This document shows, piece after piece, positions 20,586 to 29,312 of a DNA stretch of 64,000 nt. The notes beneath the pieces were generated by a model. It searched no databases, was not told the DNA's origin, and was given only the letters and a program-made list of their open reading frames with translations. A program made the translations under genes and the position numbers. Origin of the DNA: Victivallales bacterium (GTDB taxonomy: Bacteria > Verrucomicrobiota > Lentisphaeria > Oligosphaerales > Oligosphaeraceae); assembly GCA_017617415.1 (NCBI GenBank), contig JAFZWH010000091.1, positions 1-64,000 of the forward strand, read 5' to 3'. Positions within the stretch are counted from its first letter, which is position 1. Each line of letters begins with the position of its first letter.

Positions 20586-20836
20586 TTTTCCCGCGAAATG
20601 CGCGAAAAAACTTGCATCACGCCTGACACCTGCGGACGCTGCGTCCCGCGCAGGCGCCAGGCTGCCCGAACGATCTTGTCCATGCAGGTAAAGACGCCGG
20701 ACGCGCAGCGGACGGCGGAGTGCCCCGGGCGAGACGGCCGAAAGGCTTACCTTTCGAGCCGTCGATGACCGGGCATCCGCCCGTGCAAAGCATGGCGTCT
20801 TCACCCGGCATGGATTTCGCGTATTTCGCGGGAAAA
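20586..20836. mobile_element. MITE-like element or large structured RNA with 22-bp terminal inverted repeats
   Basis: The ends are inverted repeats of 22 bp with a single mismatch: TTTTCCCGCGAAATRCGCG and three A, at 20586-20607 and 20815-20836. The 207-bp interior is GC-rich and has its own stems, the strongest at 20733-20763 (GACGGC-CGAAAGG / CCTTTCG-GCCGTC, loop CTTA, one bulge), plus GGACG-CTG-CGTCC near 20633-20645. It lies in the 474-bp gap between the divergent epimerase and TolC-like genes. The only frames are short and Arg/Pro-rich. No target-site duplication was seen. It could be a miniature inverted-repeat element or a structured transcript. Confidence 0.6.
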
Positions 20837-20854
20837 AGCTTTAGAAGTCAATGG

Positions 20855-20860
20855 TATAAT
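20855..20860 (+). promoter_or_regulatory. candidate -10 box for the TolC/MacAB operon
   Basis: A perfect TATAAT starts 19 bases after the right terminal inverted repeat of the 251-bp element and 90 bases before the TolC-like ATG. No good -35 is visible; the position where it should be falls in the A-rich end of the element. Confidence 0.35.
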
Positions 20861-20950
20861 TCCCTCAAAAAATCCACTTGATGCAATAAATTATCCTTTA
20901 CAGCGTTTAAAAGGTAATTGCCATACACATTTTCCATTTCCTATCCATCC

Positions 20951-22303
20951 ATGCGTCATCCAGTTCTTCATTGTATTTTGCTTTGCGGCCTCGCTCTTGT
21001 CGGCTGCACCACCGTCAAAGAAGCCCGCAAAATCCAAAACGACCCCGAGGTTCAACTTCCGGGCGAATTCACCATGACCGCCGAGCAGGCCGGGTTGTGT
21101 ACTGACCGCCCGATAAGTCTCGCGGAACTGGAGGCCATCGCGCTGAAGTGCAACCCGACCGTCCTGCAAGCCTCCATCGCCGTCAACCAGGCCATGATTT
21201 CCTTGCAGGACACCAAGGCGCAGTACTTGCCGACCGCCTCCCTCTCGGCAAGCCACAACCGCGCGACGGCCAACCGCGACCGTCGGCGGGAGACCACCCG
21301 AAACACCGGCTCCTACAGCGGAAGCCTGGGACTGAATCTAGTGCTTTTCGACTTCGGGCAGAAGGCCGCCGCCGTCGAGCAGGCCGAAAAGAACCTCCTC
21401 GCCGCCAACGAGGAGTACACCGCCGCCAAGAACCAAGTGGTTTACAATGTCCGAAAGGCCTTCTTTGAACTGAAACGCAACATCGGTCTCCACGATGTGG
21501 CGGTGGATGCAGTCCAGCAGTATCTGGATCATCTGGAACAGGTCAAACTCAAGCGCGAAATCGGTGCCTTGATGGACTACGATGTCATCAAGGCCGAGGT
21601 GGACTACCAGAATGCCCGCCTGAAGGAAATCACCACCGCGAACAGCGTCGCCACGGGCTGGGCGGACCTCAACCAGGCACTCGGTTTGATGGAGTATCCC
21701 GCCTACACGCTTGGCGAGGCCGAGGTCCACGAATACACCCAGAACGCCGACGAACTCATGGAGATGGCGCGAAACAGCGAACCCGCGTTGGCCGCCATGC
21801 GCTATGACGTCGAGGCCGCCAGCGCACGGATTGACGAAGCCATCGCCGCGCTTTATCCATCCATCTCGATTTCGCTCTCCGGAAGCGTCTCCGGACCAAA
21901 TCCCGGACTGCCCTGGCTCTGGAATCTCAATGGCGGCATCTCCCTTGCCGAGACCCTCTTCAATGGCGGACGAAACCTCCGGGCAGTCCGAAACGCCGCC
22001 GACTCCCTGCGCCTCGCACGAAGCCGATACGCAGCCAAGGAACAGGCCGTTTACCGGAACCTCATCGTCGCAGTCCTCACCATGAACCGCGCACGGCAGT
22101 CCCTCGAGGTCGCCAAACTCTCCGAAGAGAGCGCCCAGCAGAATCTCGACATCGTGAACGAAAAGTACAAACACGGAAAGGCCACTGCGGTGGACCGCAC
22201 GGACGCGCAGGTGTCCTACTCCACAGCCAAGGCCAATGTCGTGACCGCGCATTTCGATTACCTGGAGGCCCAGACCGCCGTCGCCTATCTCATTGGCGAG
22301 TAG
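20951..22303 (+). CDS. TolC-family outer-membrane efflux lipoprotein
   Basis: 450 residues from ATG 20951. The open frame reaches back to 20918 but this start gives the signal. It has a lipoprotein signal with lipobox 'LALVGC', then an outer membrane efflux protein domain with two long helical repeats: 'LEAIALKCNPTVLQASIAVN', 'LNLVLFDFGQKAAAVEQAEK', and in the second half 'GGISLAETLFNGGRNLRAVR' and 'NRARQSLEVAKLSEESAQQN'. It is the outer-membrane channel of a tripartite exporter whose other parts follow: the adaptor at 22336 and the ABC ATPase and permease at 23759 and 24459. Substrate unknown. Confidence 0.88.
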   Translation: MRHPVLHCILLCGLALVGCTTVKEARKIQNDPEVQLPGEFTMTAEQAGLCTDRPISLAELEAIALKCNPTVLQASIAVNQAMISLQDTKAQYLPTASLSASHNRATANRDRRRETTRNTGSYSGSLGLNLVLFDFGQKAAAVEQAEKNLLAANEEYTAAKNQVVYNVRKAFFELKRNIGLHDVAVDAVQQYLDHLEQVKLKREIGALMDYDVIKAEVDYQNARLKEITTANSVATGWADLNQALGLMEYPAYTLGEAEVHEYTQNADELMEMARNSEPALAAMRYDVEAASARIDEAIAALYPSISISLSGSVSGPNPGLPWLWNLNGGISLAETLFNGGRNLRAVRNAADSLRLARSRYAAKEQAVYRNLIVAVLTMNRARQSLEVAKLSEESAQQNLDIVNEKYKHGKATAVDRTDAQVSYSTAKANVVTAHFDYLEAQTAVAYLIGE

Positions 22304-22335
22304 ATTTTTAGTAACTAACTAATAATAAAGCACTT

Positions 22336-23694
22336 ATGAAGAAAATCATCCTTCTTGTCGTGATTCTGGCCGTCGCCGCTGGCGGGTTCTACTACTGGAA
22401 GAGGCATCACGTGGTCCAGGACGCGACGGTATACTACCGTTCGCAGGAAATCCAGCGTGGCAGCGTGACCGAAGAGGTCACGGCGACAGGCACCGTGGAT
22501 CCCATCCAGAAGGTCTCCGTGACCACGCAGGTCACTGGCGAGGTCATCGAACTCTACGCAGACTACAACTCCCGCGTCAAGGAAGGCGACGTGATTGCGC
22601 TGATTGACCCAGACAACTACGAGTCCGCCCTCGCCTCGCAGCGTGCTTCCCTTGCCTCCCAGCATGCGCAGCTCAAGTCCGCCGAGGCGACGCTGGAGCG
22701 CACTACCGCCCAACTCAACTATGCCGAGAAGGAACTCAGCCGCCAGAAGAAACTGGCCGAGCGTGGCATGACCACCGAGGCGGAACTGGACTCCGCGCAG
22801 GCGACTGTCGATGAACTGACCGCCACCCGCAAGCAGAACGAGGCCTCCATCGAGCAGGCAAAGGCCTCCATCGAGCAGGCAAAGGCTTCCGTAAAGAACG
22901 CGGAAACGAACTTGGGCTACTGCACCATCCACTCCCCCGTGACCGGCGTGGTCATCGACCGCTCGGTGGACAAGGGGCAGACCGTCGTCTCCTCCATGAA
23001 CGCGACTGCGCTCTTCACCATCGCCACCGACCTCTCCGTAGTGCAGGTCGAGGCCGCCATCCCCGAGGCGGACATCGGCGGAATCCGCGTCGGTCAGCCG
23101 GTGAATTTCACCGTGGACGCCTACAAGACAAAGTTCAGGGGCAAGGTCACCCAGATCCGTCTTTCCTCCACCACGACCTCCAACGTGGTGACCTATCCCG
23201 TCATCGTGGAGGCGGAGAACCCCGGCGAGAAGCTCTTCCCCGGCATGACCGCCAATCTCTCCATCATCACTCAGGATGCCGAGGACACAGTCGTGGTTCC
23301 CAACGCCGCCACCCGCTTCACTCCGCCAAACCAGGCATCCGCGACGCCCACGCGGGGCGGCTTCTCCCCGACAGGTGCCCCGCCCGCAGGCTATGGGGCG
23401 CCGATGGGTGGCGCTCCCTCACCTGCTGACGAAGAAGCCAGCGAGGCGACCATCTGGATTGCAGACTCCGAGACGCAAATCCACCCGGTTACCGTCCGCA
23501 CTGGCATCAGCGATGGCGTGAACACGGTCATCCTGGACGGCGAGGAACTGCTCGGTCAGCGCGTGGTCGTCGGCAAGCAGTCCGCCGCCCAGGCCGCCAA
23601 GGGTTCCGACCAGCCCAAAAATCCCTTCATGCCCACCCCGCCCCGCGGCGGCAACCGCCGTGGCGGCGCGGGCGGTCCACCGCCAAGGATGTAA
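22336..23694 (+). CDS. macA: MacA/HlyD-type periplasmic adaptor protein
   Basis: 452 residues, N-terminal membrane anchor 'ILLVVILAVAAGGFYYW'. Membrane fusion protein of the RND/ABC exporter class: the barrel-sandwich lipoyl halves are 'VDPIQKVSVTTQVTGEVIEL' and 'NLGYCTIHSPVTGVVIDR', separated by a coiled-coil hairpin rich in Ala/Glu/Gln with a duplicated 'ASIEQAK'. A beta-barrel and membrane-proximal domain follow. An extra Pro/Gly-rich insertion ('GGFSPTGAPPAGYGAP') interrupts the C-terminal part, and the tail is Gly/Arg-rich. It links the inner-membrane MacB-like transporter with the TolC-like lipoprotein. Confidence 0.9.
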   Translation: MKKIILLVVILAVAAGGFYYWKRHHVVQDATVYYRSQEIQRGSVTEEVTATGTVDPIQKVSVTTQVTGEVIELYADYNSRVKEGDVIALIDPDNYESALASQRASLASQHAQLKSAEATLERTTAQLNYAEKELSRQKKLAERGMTTEAELDSAQATVDELTATRKQNEASIEQAKASIEQAKASVKNAETNLGYCTIHSPVTGVVIDRSVDKGQTVVSSMNATALFTIATDLSVVQVEAAIPEADIGGIRVGQPVNFTVDAYKTKFRGKVTQIRLSSTTTSNVVTYPVIVEAENPGEKLFPGMTANLSIITQDAEDTVVVPNAATRFTPPNQASATPTRGGFSPTGAPPAGYGAPMGGAPSPADEEASEATIWIADSETQIHPVTVRTGISDGVNTVILDGEELLGQRVVVGKQSAAQAAKGSDQPKNPFMPTPPRGGNRRGGAGGPPPRM

Positions 23695-23717
23695 TTAGCA
23701 ATTAGCAATTAGCAATT
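23693..23717 (+). repeat. 7-bp tandem repeat (AATTAGC)3 next to macB ATPase gene
   Basis: Three exact AATTAGC units plus AATT. The first unit overlaps the last bases of the adaptor gene (its TAA stop is 23692-23694) and the array ends 41 bases before the ATPase start. Related AATTnGC motifs recur before the dapF-like gene (42021-42045). Confidence 0.75.
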
Positions 23718-23758
23718 GTTTGGCGGGACTGACAAGGCAGTACTTCAACGGTTCAGTT

Positions 23759-24448
23759 ATGTTAATCGAAATCAAAGACATGTACAAGACCTACTCGATG
23801 GGCGACACCAAGGTGAATGCCTTGGACGGCGTGTCGTTGTCCATCGACTATGGGGAATTCGTGGCGATCATGGGGCACTCCGGCTCGGGCAAAAGCACGA
23901 TGCTGAACATCCTGGGCGCATTGGACCAGCCCACCTCCGGCTCGTACAAACTGGACGGGCGCGAGGTCTCCACCATGTCCCGCAATGAACTGGCGCGCTT
24001 CCGCAACCGCAAGTTGGGCTTCGTCTTCCAGAACTTCAATCTGCTCCCCCGCACCACCGCCATCGAGAATGTCGAACTGCCCTCCTTCTACGGTGGCGTG
24101 AAAATCTCCGCCGAGGCACGACGCAAGCGTGCCATCGAGTTGCTTGAGATGGTAGGCTTGGGCAAGCGGCTCTACCACACGCCAGCACAGCTCTCCGGCG
24201 GACAGCAACAGCGCGTCGCCATTGCACGCGCCCTCATGAACTACCCGCCCGTCATCCTCGCCGACGAACCCACCGGCAACCTGGACTCCAAGGCCACCAT
24301 CGAAATCGTGACCTTCCTCCAGGAACTCAACGCCAAGGGCATCACCGTCATCATGGTCACCCATGAACCCGATGTCGCCGCCTACGCCAAACGGCAAATC
24401 GTCATGAAGGACGGCAGGGTCGATAAAATGATTACAAATCATTCATAA
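23759..24448 (+). CDS. MacB/LolD-type ABC transporter ATP-binding protein
   Basis: 229 residues from ATG 23759. Walker A 'GHSGSGKST' near residue 40, Q-loop region 'VFQNFNLLPRTTAIENVELP', signature 'LSGGQQQRVAIARAL', Walker B 'VILADEPTGNLDS' and H-loop 'VTHEPD'. 'NFNLLPRTTAIENV' is characteristic of the MacB/LolD/FtsE branch that works with mechanotransmitting permeases. In most MacB proteins the ATPase and permease are fused; here they are separate genes 10 bases apart. Confidence 0.92.
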   Translation: MLIEIKDMYKTYSMGDTKVNALDGVSLSIDYGEFVAIMGHSGSGKSTMLNILGALDQPTSGSYKLDGREVSTMSRNELARFRNRKLGFVFQNFNLLPRTTAIENVELPSFYGGVKISAEARRKRAIELLEMVGLGKRLYHTPAQLSGGQQQRVAIARALMNYPPVILADEPTGNLDSKATIEIVTFLQELNAKGITVIMVTHEPDVAAYAKRQIVMKDGRVDKMITNHS

Positions 24449-24458
24449 TAAATTTGTT

Positions 24459-25685
24459 ATGAATATACTAATGATTTTTCGGGTCGCGTTGCGTGCCATC
24501 TGGCGCAACAAGGTTCGCAGTCTTCTGACCGCATTGGGCATCATCGTCGGCATCGCGGCGGTCATCGCGGTGATTGCCATCGGCAATGGCGCCAGCGAGC
24601 AGATGAAGAGTTCCATCAACTCGATGGGCAACAATCTGGTGATGATCTTCCCCGGGGCGATGCGTTCCGGCGGAATGTCGATGGGCGCGGGCGCCTCCAA
24701 CACCCTCACCGCCGAGGATGGCGAGCAACTGGAGAAGGACTACCCCGAACTGGTCGCCGCCCAGACGCCGATGGTGCGCGCCAACGCACAGGTCATCTAC
24801 GGCGAAAACAACTGGTCCACGCAGGTCTCCGGCGTGGGCACCGGCTTTATCGCCGTGCGCGGATGGAATGTCGGCAGCGGAACCTTCTTCACCGAGGAGG
24901 ACGTCCATGCCGGCAAGCGCGTCGTCATCCTCGGCCAGACCGTGGTGGACAACCTGTTCCCAGGCACCGACCCCATCGGCAAGACCATGCGCGTCAAGAA
25001 CATGTCCTTCAAGGTCGTCGGCGTGATGGAGAAGAAGGGCTCCAATTCCATGGGACAGGATCAGGACGACATCCTGATCATGCCCTACACTACTGTCCGC
25101 CGCACCCTCCAGAACTCCGTTTTCAACAACGTCAATCAACTTCTGGTCTCGCTGCATGACATGGGCGACTTGGAGGAGGCCAAGACCGAATTCACCGCGA
25201 TGCTGCGCCAGCGCCACCGCCTCAAGGACGGCAAGGACGACGACTTCTCCATCCGCGACATGACCGAAATCACCGAGATGGTGACCTCCATTTCCTCCAC
25301 CATCACCGTGCTGCTTGGCGCCGTGGCATCCATCTCGTTGATTGTCGGCGGCATTGGCATCATGAACATCATGCTGGTCTCGGTCACCGAGCGTACTAAG
25401 GAGATTGGTCTGCGCATGGCCATCGGTGCGCGTCCCATCGACATCCTGATGCAGTTCCTGCTGGAGGCGATGACCCTCGCCTGCGTCGGCGGACTGCTGG
25501 GGACCATCTTGGGCATCGTCGGCGCAAAGATGGTGGGGAACATCCAGAACTGGCCAATCCTGATCACCGAGAGTTCCGTTGCGGTCTCCTTTGCCTTCTC
25601 CGCTGTCGTGGGCGTATTCTTCGGCTTCTACCCCGCCTACCGCGCCTCCAACCTCAACCCCATCGACTGCCTGAGGTACGAGTAG
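24459..25685 (+). CDS. MacB-type ABC transporter permease (FtsX family)
   Basis: 408 residues with an N-terminal transmembrane helix ('LGIIVGIAAVIAVIAIGNGA'), a periplasmic MacB_PCD domain at ~50-250 ('EEDVHAGKRVVILGQTVVDN', 'DQDDILIMPYTTVRRTLQNS'), and three C-terminal helices of the FtsX domain ('LIVGGIGIMNIMLVSVTERT', 'EIGLRMAIGARPIDILMQFL', 'FGFYPAYRASNLNPIDCLRY'). This is the type VII ABC exporter layout, driving substrates from the periplasm through MacA and TolC. The substrate cannot be deduced from the neighbours. Confidence 0.92.
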   Translation: MNILMIFRVALRAIWRNKVRSLLTALGIIVGIAAVIAVIAIGNGASEQMKSSINSMGNNLVMIFPGAMRSGGMSMGAGASNTLTAEDGEQLEKDYPELVAAQTPMVRANAQVIYGENNWSTQVSGVGTGFIAVRGWNVGSGTFFTEEDVHAGKRVVILGQTVVDNLFPGTDPIGKTMRVKNMSFKVVGVMEKKGSNSMGQDQDDILIMPYTTVRRTLQNSVFNNVNQLLVSLHDMGDLEEAKTEFTAMLRQRHRLKDGKDDDFSIRDMTEITEMVTSISSTITVLLGAVASISLIVGGIGIMNIMLVSVTERTKEIGLRMAIGARPIDILMQFLLEAMTLACVGGLLGTILGIVGAKMVGNIQNWPILITESSVAVSFAFSAVVGVFFGFYPAYRASNLNPIDCLRYE

Positions 25686-25762
25686 CCTAACCTCTAACTT
25701 TCCAGGCAGGTCCTCAAGTCCTGAGTCCCTCAACTCTGAGATCCGAGTTCCGAGAGCCGAAT

Positions 25763-25848
25763 CCCTTGAGTGCCTTGAGTCCCCTGAGAGTGCCTTGAGT
25801 CCCCTGAGAGTCCCTTGAGTCCCTTGAGTCCCTTGAGTCCCTTGAGTC
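25763..25848 (+). repeat. 9-10 bp tandem repeat (CCCTTGAGT)n
   Basis: Nine-base units CCCTTGAGT, with early units expanded to CCCCTGAGAG or TGCCTTGAGT, fill the gap after the MacB-type permease. Together with 25897-25930 they make up most of the 246-bp intergenic stretch, which has no gene. Confidence 0.75.
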
Positions 25849-25896
25849 CTGAAACCTGAGTCCTGAACTTTACCCTTTTCCCTTTAAACTTTTAAC

Positions 25897-25930
25897 ACCT
25901 CTAACCTCTCCCCTCTCACCTCTAACCTCC
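25897..25930 (+). repeat. 7-bp tandem repeat (ACCTCTM)n abutting a start codon
   Basis: ACCTCTA ACCTCTC CCCTCTC ACCTCTA ACCTCC in period 7, ending one base before the ATG at 25932. The 14-base word ACCTCTAACCTCTC also occurs at 52210-52223 inside the large DUF6067 gene. Confidence 0.75.
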
Positions 25931-25931
25931 A

Positions 25932-26666
25932 ATGGAATACCGCGTTCGCCTTTCCGCCAAGCTTCCGATGACCGCCGACATCCTGCTGGTGCGTGTCGAG
26001 GCCGTCGAGCCCGCGACCTTCGAGGTCGTGCCTGGAGCCTGGATGCAATGGCGCATTCCCGCGCCAGACGGCACTACGTTGCGGCGATGCTTCTCCATCG
26101 CCTGCGACGGACAAGCCCCAGGCATGTTGGAGTTCATCATCCGCAAGACGCCCGCCGGACTGGGCACCAAGTGGCTCTTCGAGCAGGCGCAGGTCGGCGA
26201 CGAGTTGGTCCTGGCCGGTCCCAACGGCAAGTTCCGTCTGCAGGACTCCGGACGCAGCGCGGTCCTTATCGGCGGCGGCAGCGGACTCTCCGCCCTGCGC
26301 AGCATCCTCCAGGAGATGCGAGACAAGAAGGTCGCCAAGCCCGCCACGACGCTCTTCTTCGGCGCGACTTGCAAGGCGCAACTCTACCTCACCGACGAAC
26401 TGAGTGCCTTTGAACAGACCATCCCTGGTTTCCGCTTCGTGCCTGCCCTCTCCGCACCACAGCCTGACGACCAATGGGCTGGCGAGACTGGCCTCATCAC
26501 CGAAGTTCTGGACCGCCATCTCTCCGCCATGCCTGACGCTACCGAATTGGAGGCGTACCTCTGCGGTTCCCCTGGAATGCTCGACGCCTGTCAGGCCGTT
26601 CTCGCCAAACACGGCATCCCTGCCGACCGAATCTACTTCGACAAGTTTATCTCTCCCAAGCAATAA
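25932..26666 (+). CDS. FAD/NAD(P)-binding reductase module (FNR/PyrK-like)
   Basis: 244 residues of the ferredoxin-NADP reductase superfamily. 'GAWMQWRIPAP' and 'TLRRCFSIACDG' form the FAD-binding region (RxxS type), 'GPNGKFRL' follows, 'LIGGGSGLSALRSIL' is the NAD(P)-binding Gly motif near residue 115, and 'YLCGSPGMLDACQAVL' is the C-terminal CGxP motif. It has no 2Fe-2S domain, unlike NqrF or phenol-hydroxylase reductases, and lacks the four-Cys cluster of genuine PyrK. It is best described as a stand-alone reductase that passes electrons from NAD(P)H to an unknown partner. Its translation start directly follows a heptamer repeat, with no visible Shine-Dalgarno sequence. Confidence 0.75.
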   Translation: MEYRVRLSAKLPMTADILLVRVEAVEPATFEVVPGAWMQWRIPAPDGTTLRRCFSIACDGQAPGMLEFIIRKTPAGLGTKWLFEQAQVGDELVLAGPNGKFRLQDSGRSAVLIGGGSGLSALRSILQEMRDKKVAKPATTLFFGATCKAQLYLTDELSAFEQTIPGFRFVPALSAPQPDDQWAGETGLITEVLDRHLSAMPDATELEAYLCGSPGMLDACQAVLAKHGIPADRIYFDKFISPKQ

Positions 26667-26682
26667 TGCCTTTTATCCATTT

Positions 26683-27465
26683 TCACTCTGCAGCAGGTCG
26701 TGCCTGCTGCAAGGTGTTCTCCGTAATATTATAGATAAAATATTCTGTTCCAACAGAAATCAGGATTTCATCATCAATCGCGCCCAACTGAAAAATAGCA
26801 GGTGACCAGCGATACATCGGCGTGCAGATATTGACATAGCGTGCCTCAGAACCATAATGGATGTATAGTCCGCCACAAGGATATTTGCTTATTATGAGCC
26901 GCCGTCCACGTAAACTTCCCTCGTAATGGTGAAGCCAGAACCCCCGGGCATCCGCAGAGTCGATCACCTCTGAACTCTGGCTTTTCTTTTCCTTGTAATC
27001 AGGAATCGCTGAGAGTACAATACTTTTTGGGGGAAAGTAGTACCCCGACGCCTCTCGGACTCCGGGAAGCACTTTATATGGAATTGGATACACGGCGAAT
27101 ACTGCGGCAAAGGCAAAGACCATCCACCAGACTGCGCTCAAGGCGGCTTGACGACGGCGCCATCCGCGCAGGATGAATCGGCTCACCACATAGTCCAGGC
27201 TATAGAAGACGCCGAAAAGCATTATGGCGAACAGCCAATGCGGCCATAACAATGCCTCCAAGCCAATAGCCAGCCGCTTTCCAATGCGCACTCCGCAATA
27301 GTAGCCTCCCCCAAACGCCGCCATCAAGATGATGTCGCCGAGAAAACGCGCCAGCCGAAGCGATTTCTTGGCGCACAGCCATTTCGCCAGTTCGCTCTTG
27401 ACCAATCCCCACAGCGGCCAGCCATAAGCCAATGCCAATGCGATGATTAGGAAGCGGTTGTACAT
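26683..27465 (-). CDS. membrane protein of unknown function
   Basis: 260 residues. About four hydrophobic helices occupy the first ~130 residues: 'FLIIALALAYGWPLWGLV', 'LGDIILMAAFGGGYYCGV', 'LLWPHWLFAIMLFGVFYSL' and 'AVWWMVFAFAAVFAVYPI'. A soluble C-terminal half follows, probably extracytoplasmic. No family recognised. It begins two bases after the stop codon of the GH127 gene on the same strand, so the two are translationally coupled, which suggests a role linked to that enzyme. This is inferred from position only. Confidence 0.6.
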   Translation of the reverse strand: MYNRFLIIALALAYGWPLWGLVKSELAKWLCAKKSLRLARFLGDIILMAAFGGGYYCGVRIGKRLAIGLEALLWPHWLFAIMLFGVFYSLDYVVSRFILRGWRRRQAALSAVWWMVFAFAAVFAVYPIPYKVLPGVREASGYYFPPKSIVLSAIPDYKEKKSQSSEVIDSADARGFWLHHYEGSLRGRRLIISKYPCGGLYIHYGSEARYVNICTPMYRWSPAIFQLGAIDDEILISVGTEYFIYNITENTLQQARPAAE

Positions 27466-27467
27466 TT

Positions 27468-29195
27468 CTACGCCTTCGGCATCCAGAGGCAGAGACGATT
27501 GCGCATATCGTAGCAGTTTCCTGCGGAGGCGAAGTCGCAGACGGTGGTCCCGTCGTTGAAGCGGTAGGCGAAGAAGACATCCTTCGGGGGCTTCACGACC
27601 TTGCCGCCGACGGGCTGGAACGGCGCATCCACCGCGCCCAGGCGGGAATCCTGCGCCAGCACGAGCGGTCCTCGCTGGAGGGCGAAGCGCTTCGAGGCGT
27701 CGAAGGCGTCAATCACCCGCATCGTCATGTCGAACTCCACTTCCACGCAGTCGCCCTTCTTCCAGACGCGATCCAGGCACAGATAGCCGGCCTTGACGCC
27801 CTTCACTGCCTTGCCATTGAGCTTCACCGCCGTCTTTGCGCCACTCCAGGCGGGAATGCGCAGCCGCAGCTCGAATTTCTTGGCGGGCGCGGACACGATA
27901 GCCACCTTGACCTTTCCCTCCCGGGCATAGTCGCCAGTGATGGACAATTCGCATTTCTCTTTGTTGTTCAATGGGACTTGGCATTTGTTCTGCTCGTAGA
28001 GCAACACCGTCACACCAGCATCGTGGGTCATCACCGCCACGTATGGCGCCAGCGCGAGCCCCATCGGTCCCTGCGCCAGACAACAGTCTTCGCCAAAGCC
28101 GGGAATCTGATCCCCGGCCTTCTGACGCCAGGCCTTTCCAGCCAGCGGTCCCACCGGATTGAGGTGCGCCCACCAGGAGCCGTCGGGCATCATTGCGCCG
28201 GCAATGCCGTTGTAGAGCGTACGCTCCAGTTCGTCGGCGATTTCGGCGTCACCAGTCACCGAGAGCAATTGCATGGAGAACTTCACCCAGGTCGCCGCGA
28301 CGCAGGTCTCGCCCAGCCCGCGACCTTCGTCTCGCAACTGGGCATATTTGCCGCCACACCAATATTCCCCCCAAGTATCCTTTCCGCCGCCCATGCCATT
28401 GACGAAGATTTCGTTGTCACGCACCGACTTCCAGTAGAGTTTCGCGGCCTTGAGGCAACGCGGGTCGCCAGTCTCGCGGTAGAGTTCGAGCGCGCTGTCG
28501 AAGCAAGAGGTCATCTCGTAGGCTTTGCCATTGCCGATGTATTGTGGCGGAACGCCCTTGAGCGCAGCATCATAGACATTGCAGCGCTTGGAGCAGCCAC
28601 TTTTGTAGATCGCCTTCGCGAAAGCGAGCACCTCGGGGTCGTTGCTGAGACGCGCGGCCTGAACCACCGCCCCCATGATGGAGTTTGCCGCCAGCCCCTC
28701 GTGCCAGCCGAAGTCGCCCAGGGGCTTCCCGCTGGCCTTCACCTGCGCGGCCAGAGCCAGGATGTGCCGGCGCAACGCCTCCACCACCTTCGGGTCATTC
28801 TTGACCTCCAGGCAGTAGTCCGCCAGACCGACGGCGACATACTTGCGTCCCCAGATGTCCCAGTCCTGCGTCTGCTTGTCGGCGGGGTAGCTGGTGATGG
28901 CACCCGTCTTGTCCGCCGCCTGAATAAGGTCTTTCACCGTGGCGTCCAGCGCCTTCTTGAGTGCGGGATCTTGAGTGGCTCGGTAGGCGTAGATGGCGCC
29001 GCGGATGATCTTTCCCCAGAACTCGCAACGCCAGCGTCCGTCGTCCTCATTTCGGCTGAAGAACGGCGCGGTCAGGTGCTTCCAGCGAATCTTCTCCAGA
29101 CGCTGTTTGATGCACTTTTCCAACTTGTCGCCCAGAAATCCGCCAAATTTCATCGCGCCGCTTGGCAGCGGTTGCAAAACATCGCACATCTTCAT
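27468..29195 (-). CDS. GH127-family beta-L-arabinofuranosidase-like enzyme (DUF1680)
   Basis: 575 residues without signal peptide, so probably cytoplasmic. The (alpha/alpha)6 barrel shows 'RWRCEFWGKIIRGAIYAYRA', 'DWDIWGRKYVAVGLADYCLE' and 'GRGLGETCVAATWVKFSMQL', the last containing the Glu and Cys of the unusual cysteine-dependent active site. 'GEDCCLAQGPMGLALAPYVA' supplies further conserved Cys. A beta-sandwich follows ('LRLRIPAWSGAKTAVKLNGK'). Known GH127 members remove beta-1,2-linked L-arabinofuranose using a zinc-coordinated cysteine nucleophile. Sequence-diverged members have other specificities, so the substrate is uncertain. Confidence 0.8.
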   Translation of the reverse strand: MKMCDVLQPLPSGAMKFGGFLGDKLEKCIKQRLEKIRWKHLTAPFFSRNEDDGRWRCEFWGKIIRGAIYAYRATQDPALKKALDATVKDLIQAADKTGAITSYPADKQTQDWDIWGRKYVAVGLADYCLEVKNDPKVVEALRRHILALAAQVKASGKPLGDFGWHEGLAANSIMGAVVQAARLSNDPEVLAFAKAIYKSGCSKRCNVYDAALKGVPPQYIGNGKAYEMTSCFDSALELYRETGDPRCLKAAKLYWKSVRDNEIFVNGMGGGKDTWGEYWCGGKYAQLRDEGRGLGETCVAATWVKFSMQLLSVTGDAEIADELERTLYNGIAGAMMPDGSWWAHLNPVGPLAGKAWRQKAGDQIPGFGEDCCLAQGPMGLALAPYVAVMTHDAGVTVLLYEQNKCQVPLNNKEKCELSITGDYAREGKVKVAIVSAPAKKFELRLRIPAWSGAKTAVKLNGKAVKGVKAGYLCLDRVWKKGDCVEVEFDMTMRVIDAFDASKRFALQRGPLVLAQDSRLGAVDAPFQPVGGKVVKPPKDVFFAYRFNDGTTVCDFASAGNCYDMRNRLCLWMPKA

Positions 29196-29312
29196 TTTCC
29201 GAGTTATTGAATGGATGAGAAAGAAATCGATTCCCTATTTCTGCACTAAGCCTGCACCGTCATCACCGGCGCATCGTCTATGCAATGCAATAAGTTTGTC
29301 TCGCAACAGAAA

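Noticed and set aside
20586-20836. RNase P RNA, SRP RNA or tmRNA
   Set aside because: None of the conserved motifs (GAGGAAAGTC, GGAAG...GCAG, terminal tRNA-like CCA end) is present in either orientation.
24468-25733. 421-codon minus-strand frame
   Set aside because: His/Asp/Gly-rich shadow of the MacB-type permease.
27978-29210. 410-codon plus-strand frame
   Set aside because: Antisense shadow of the GH127 gene.
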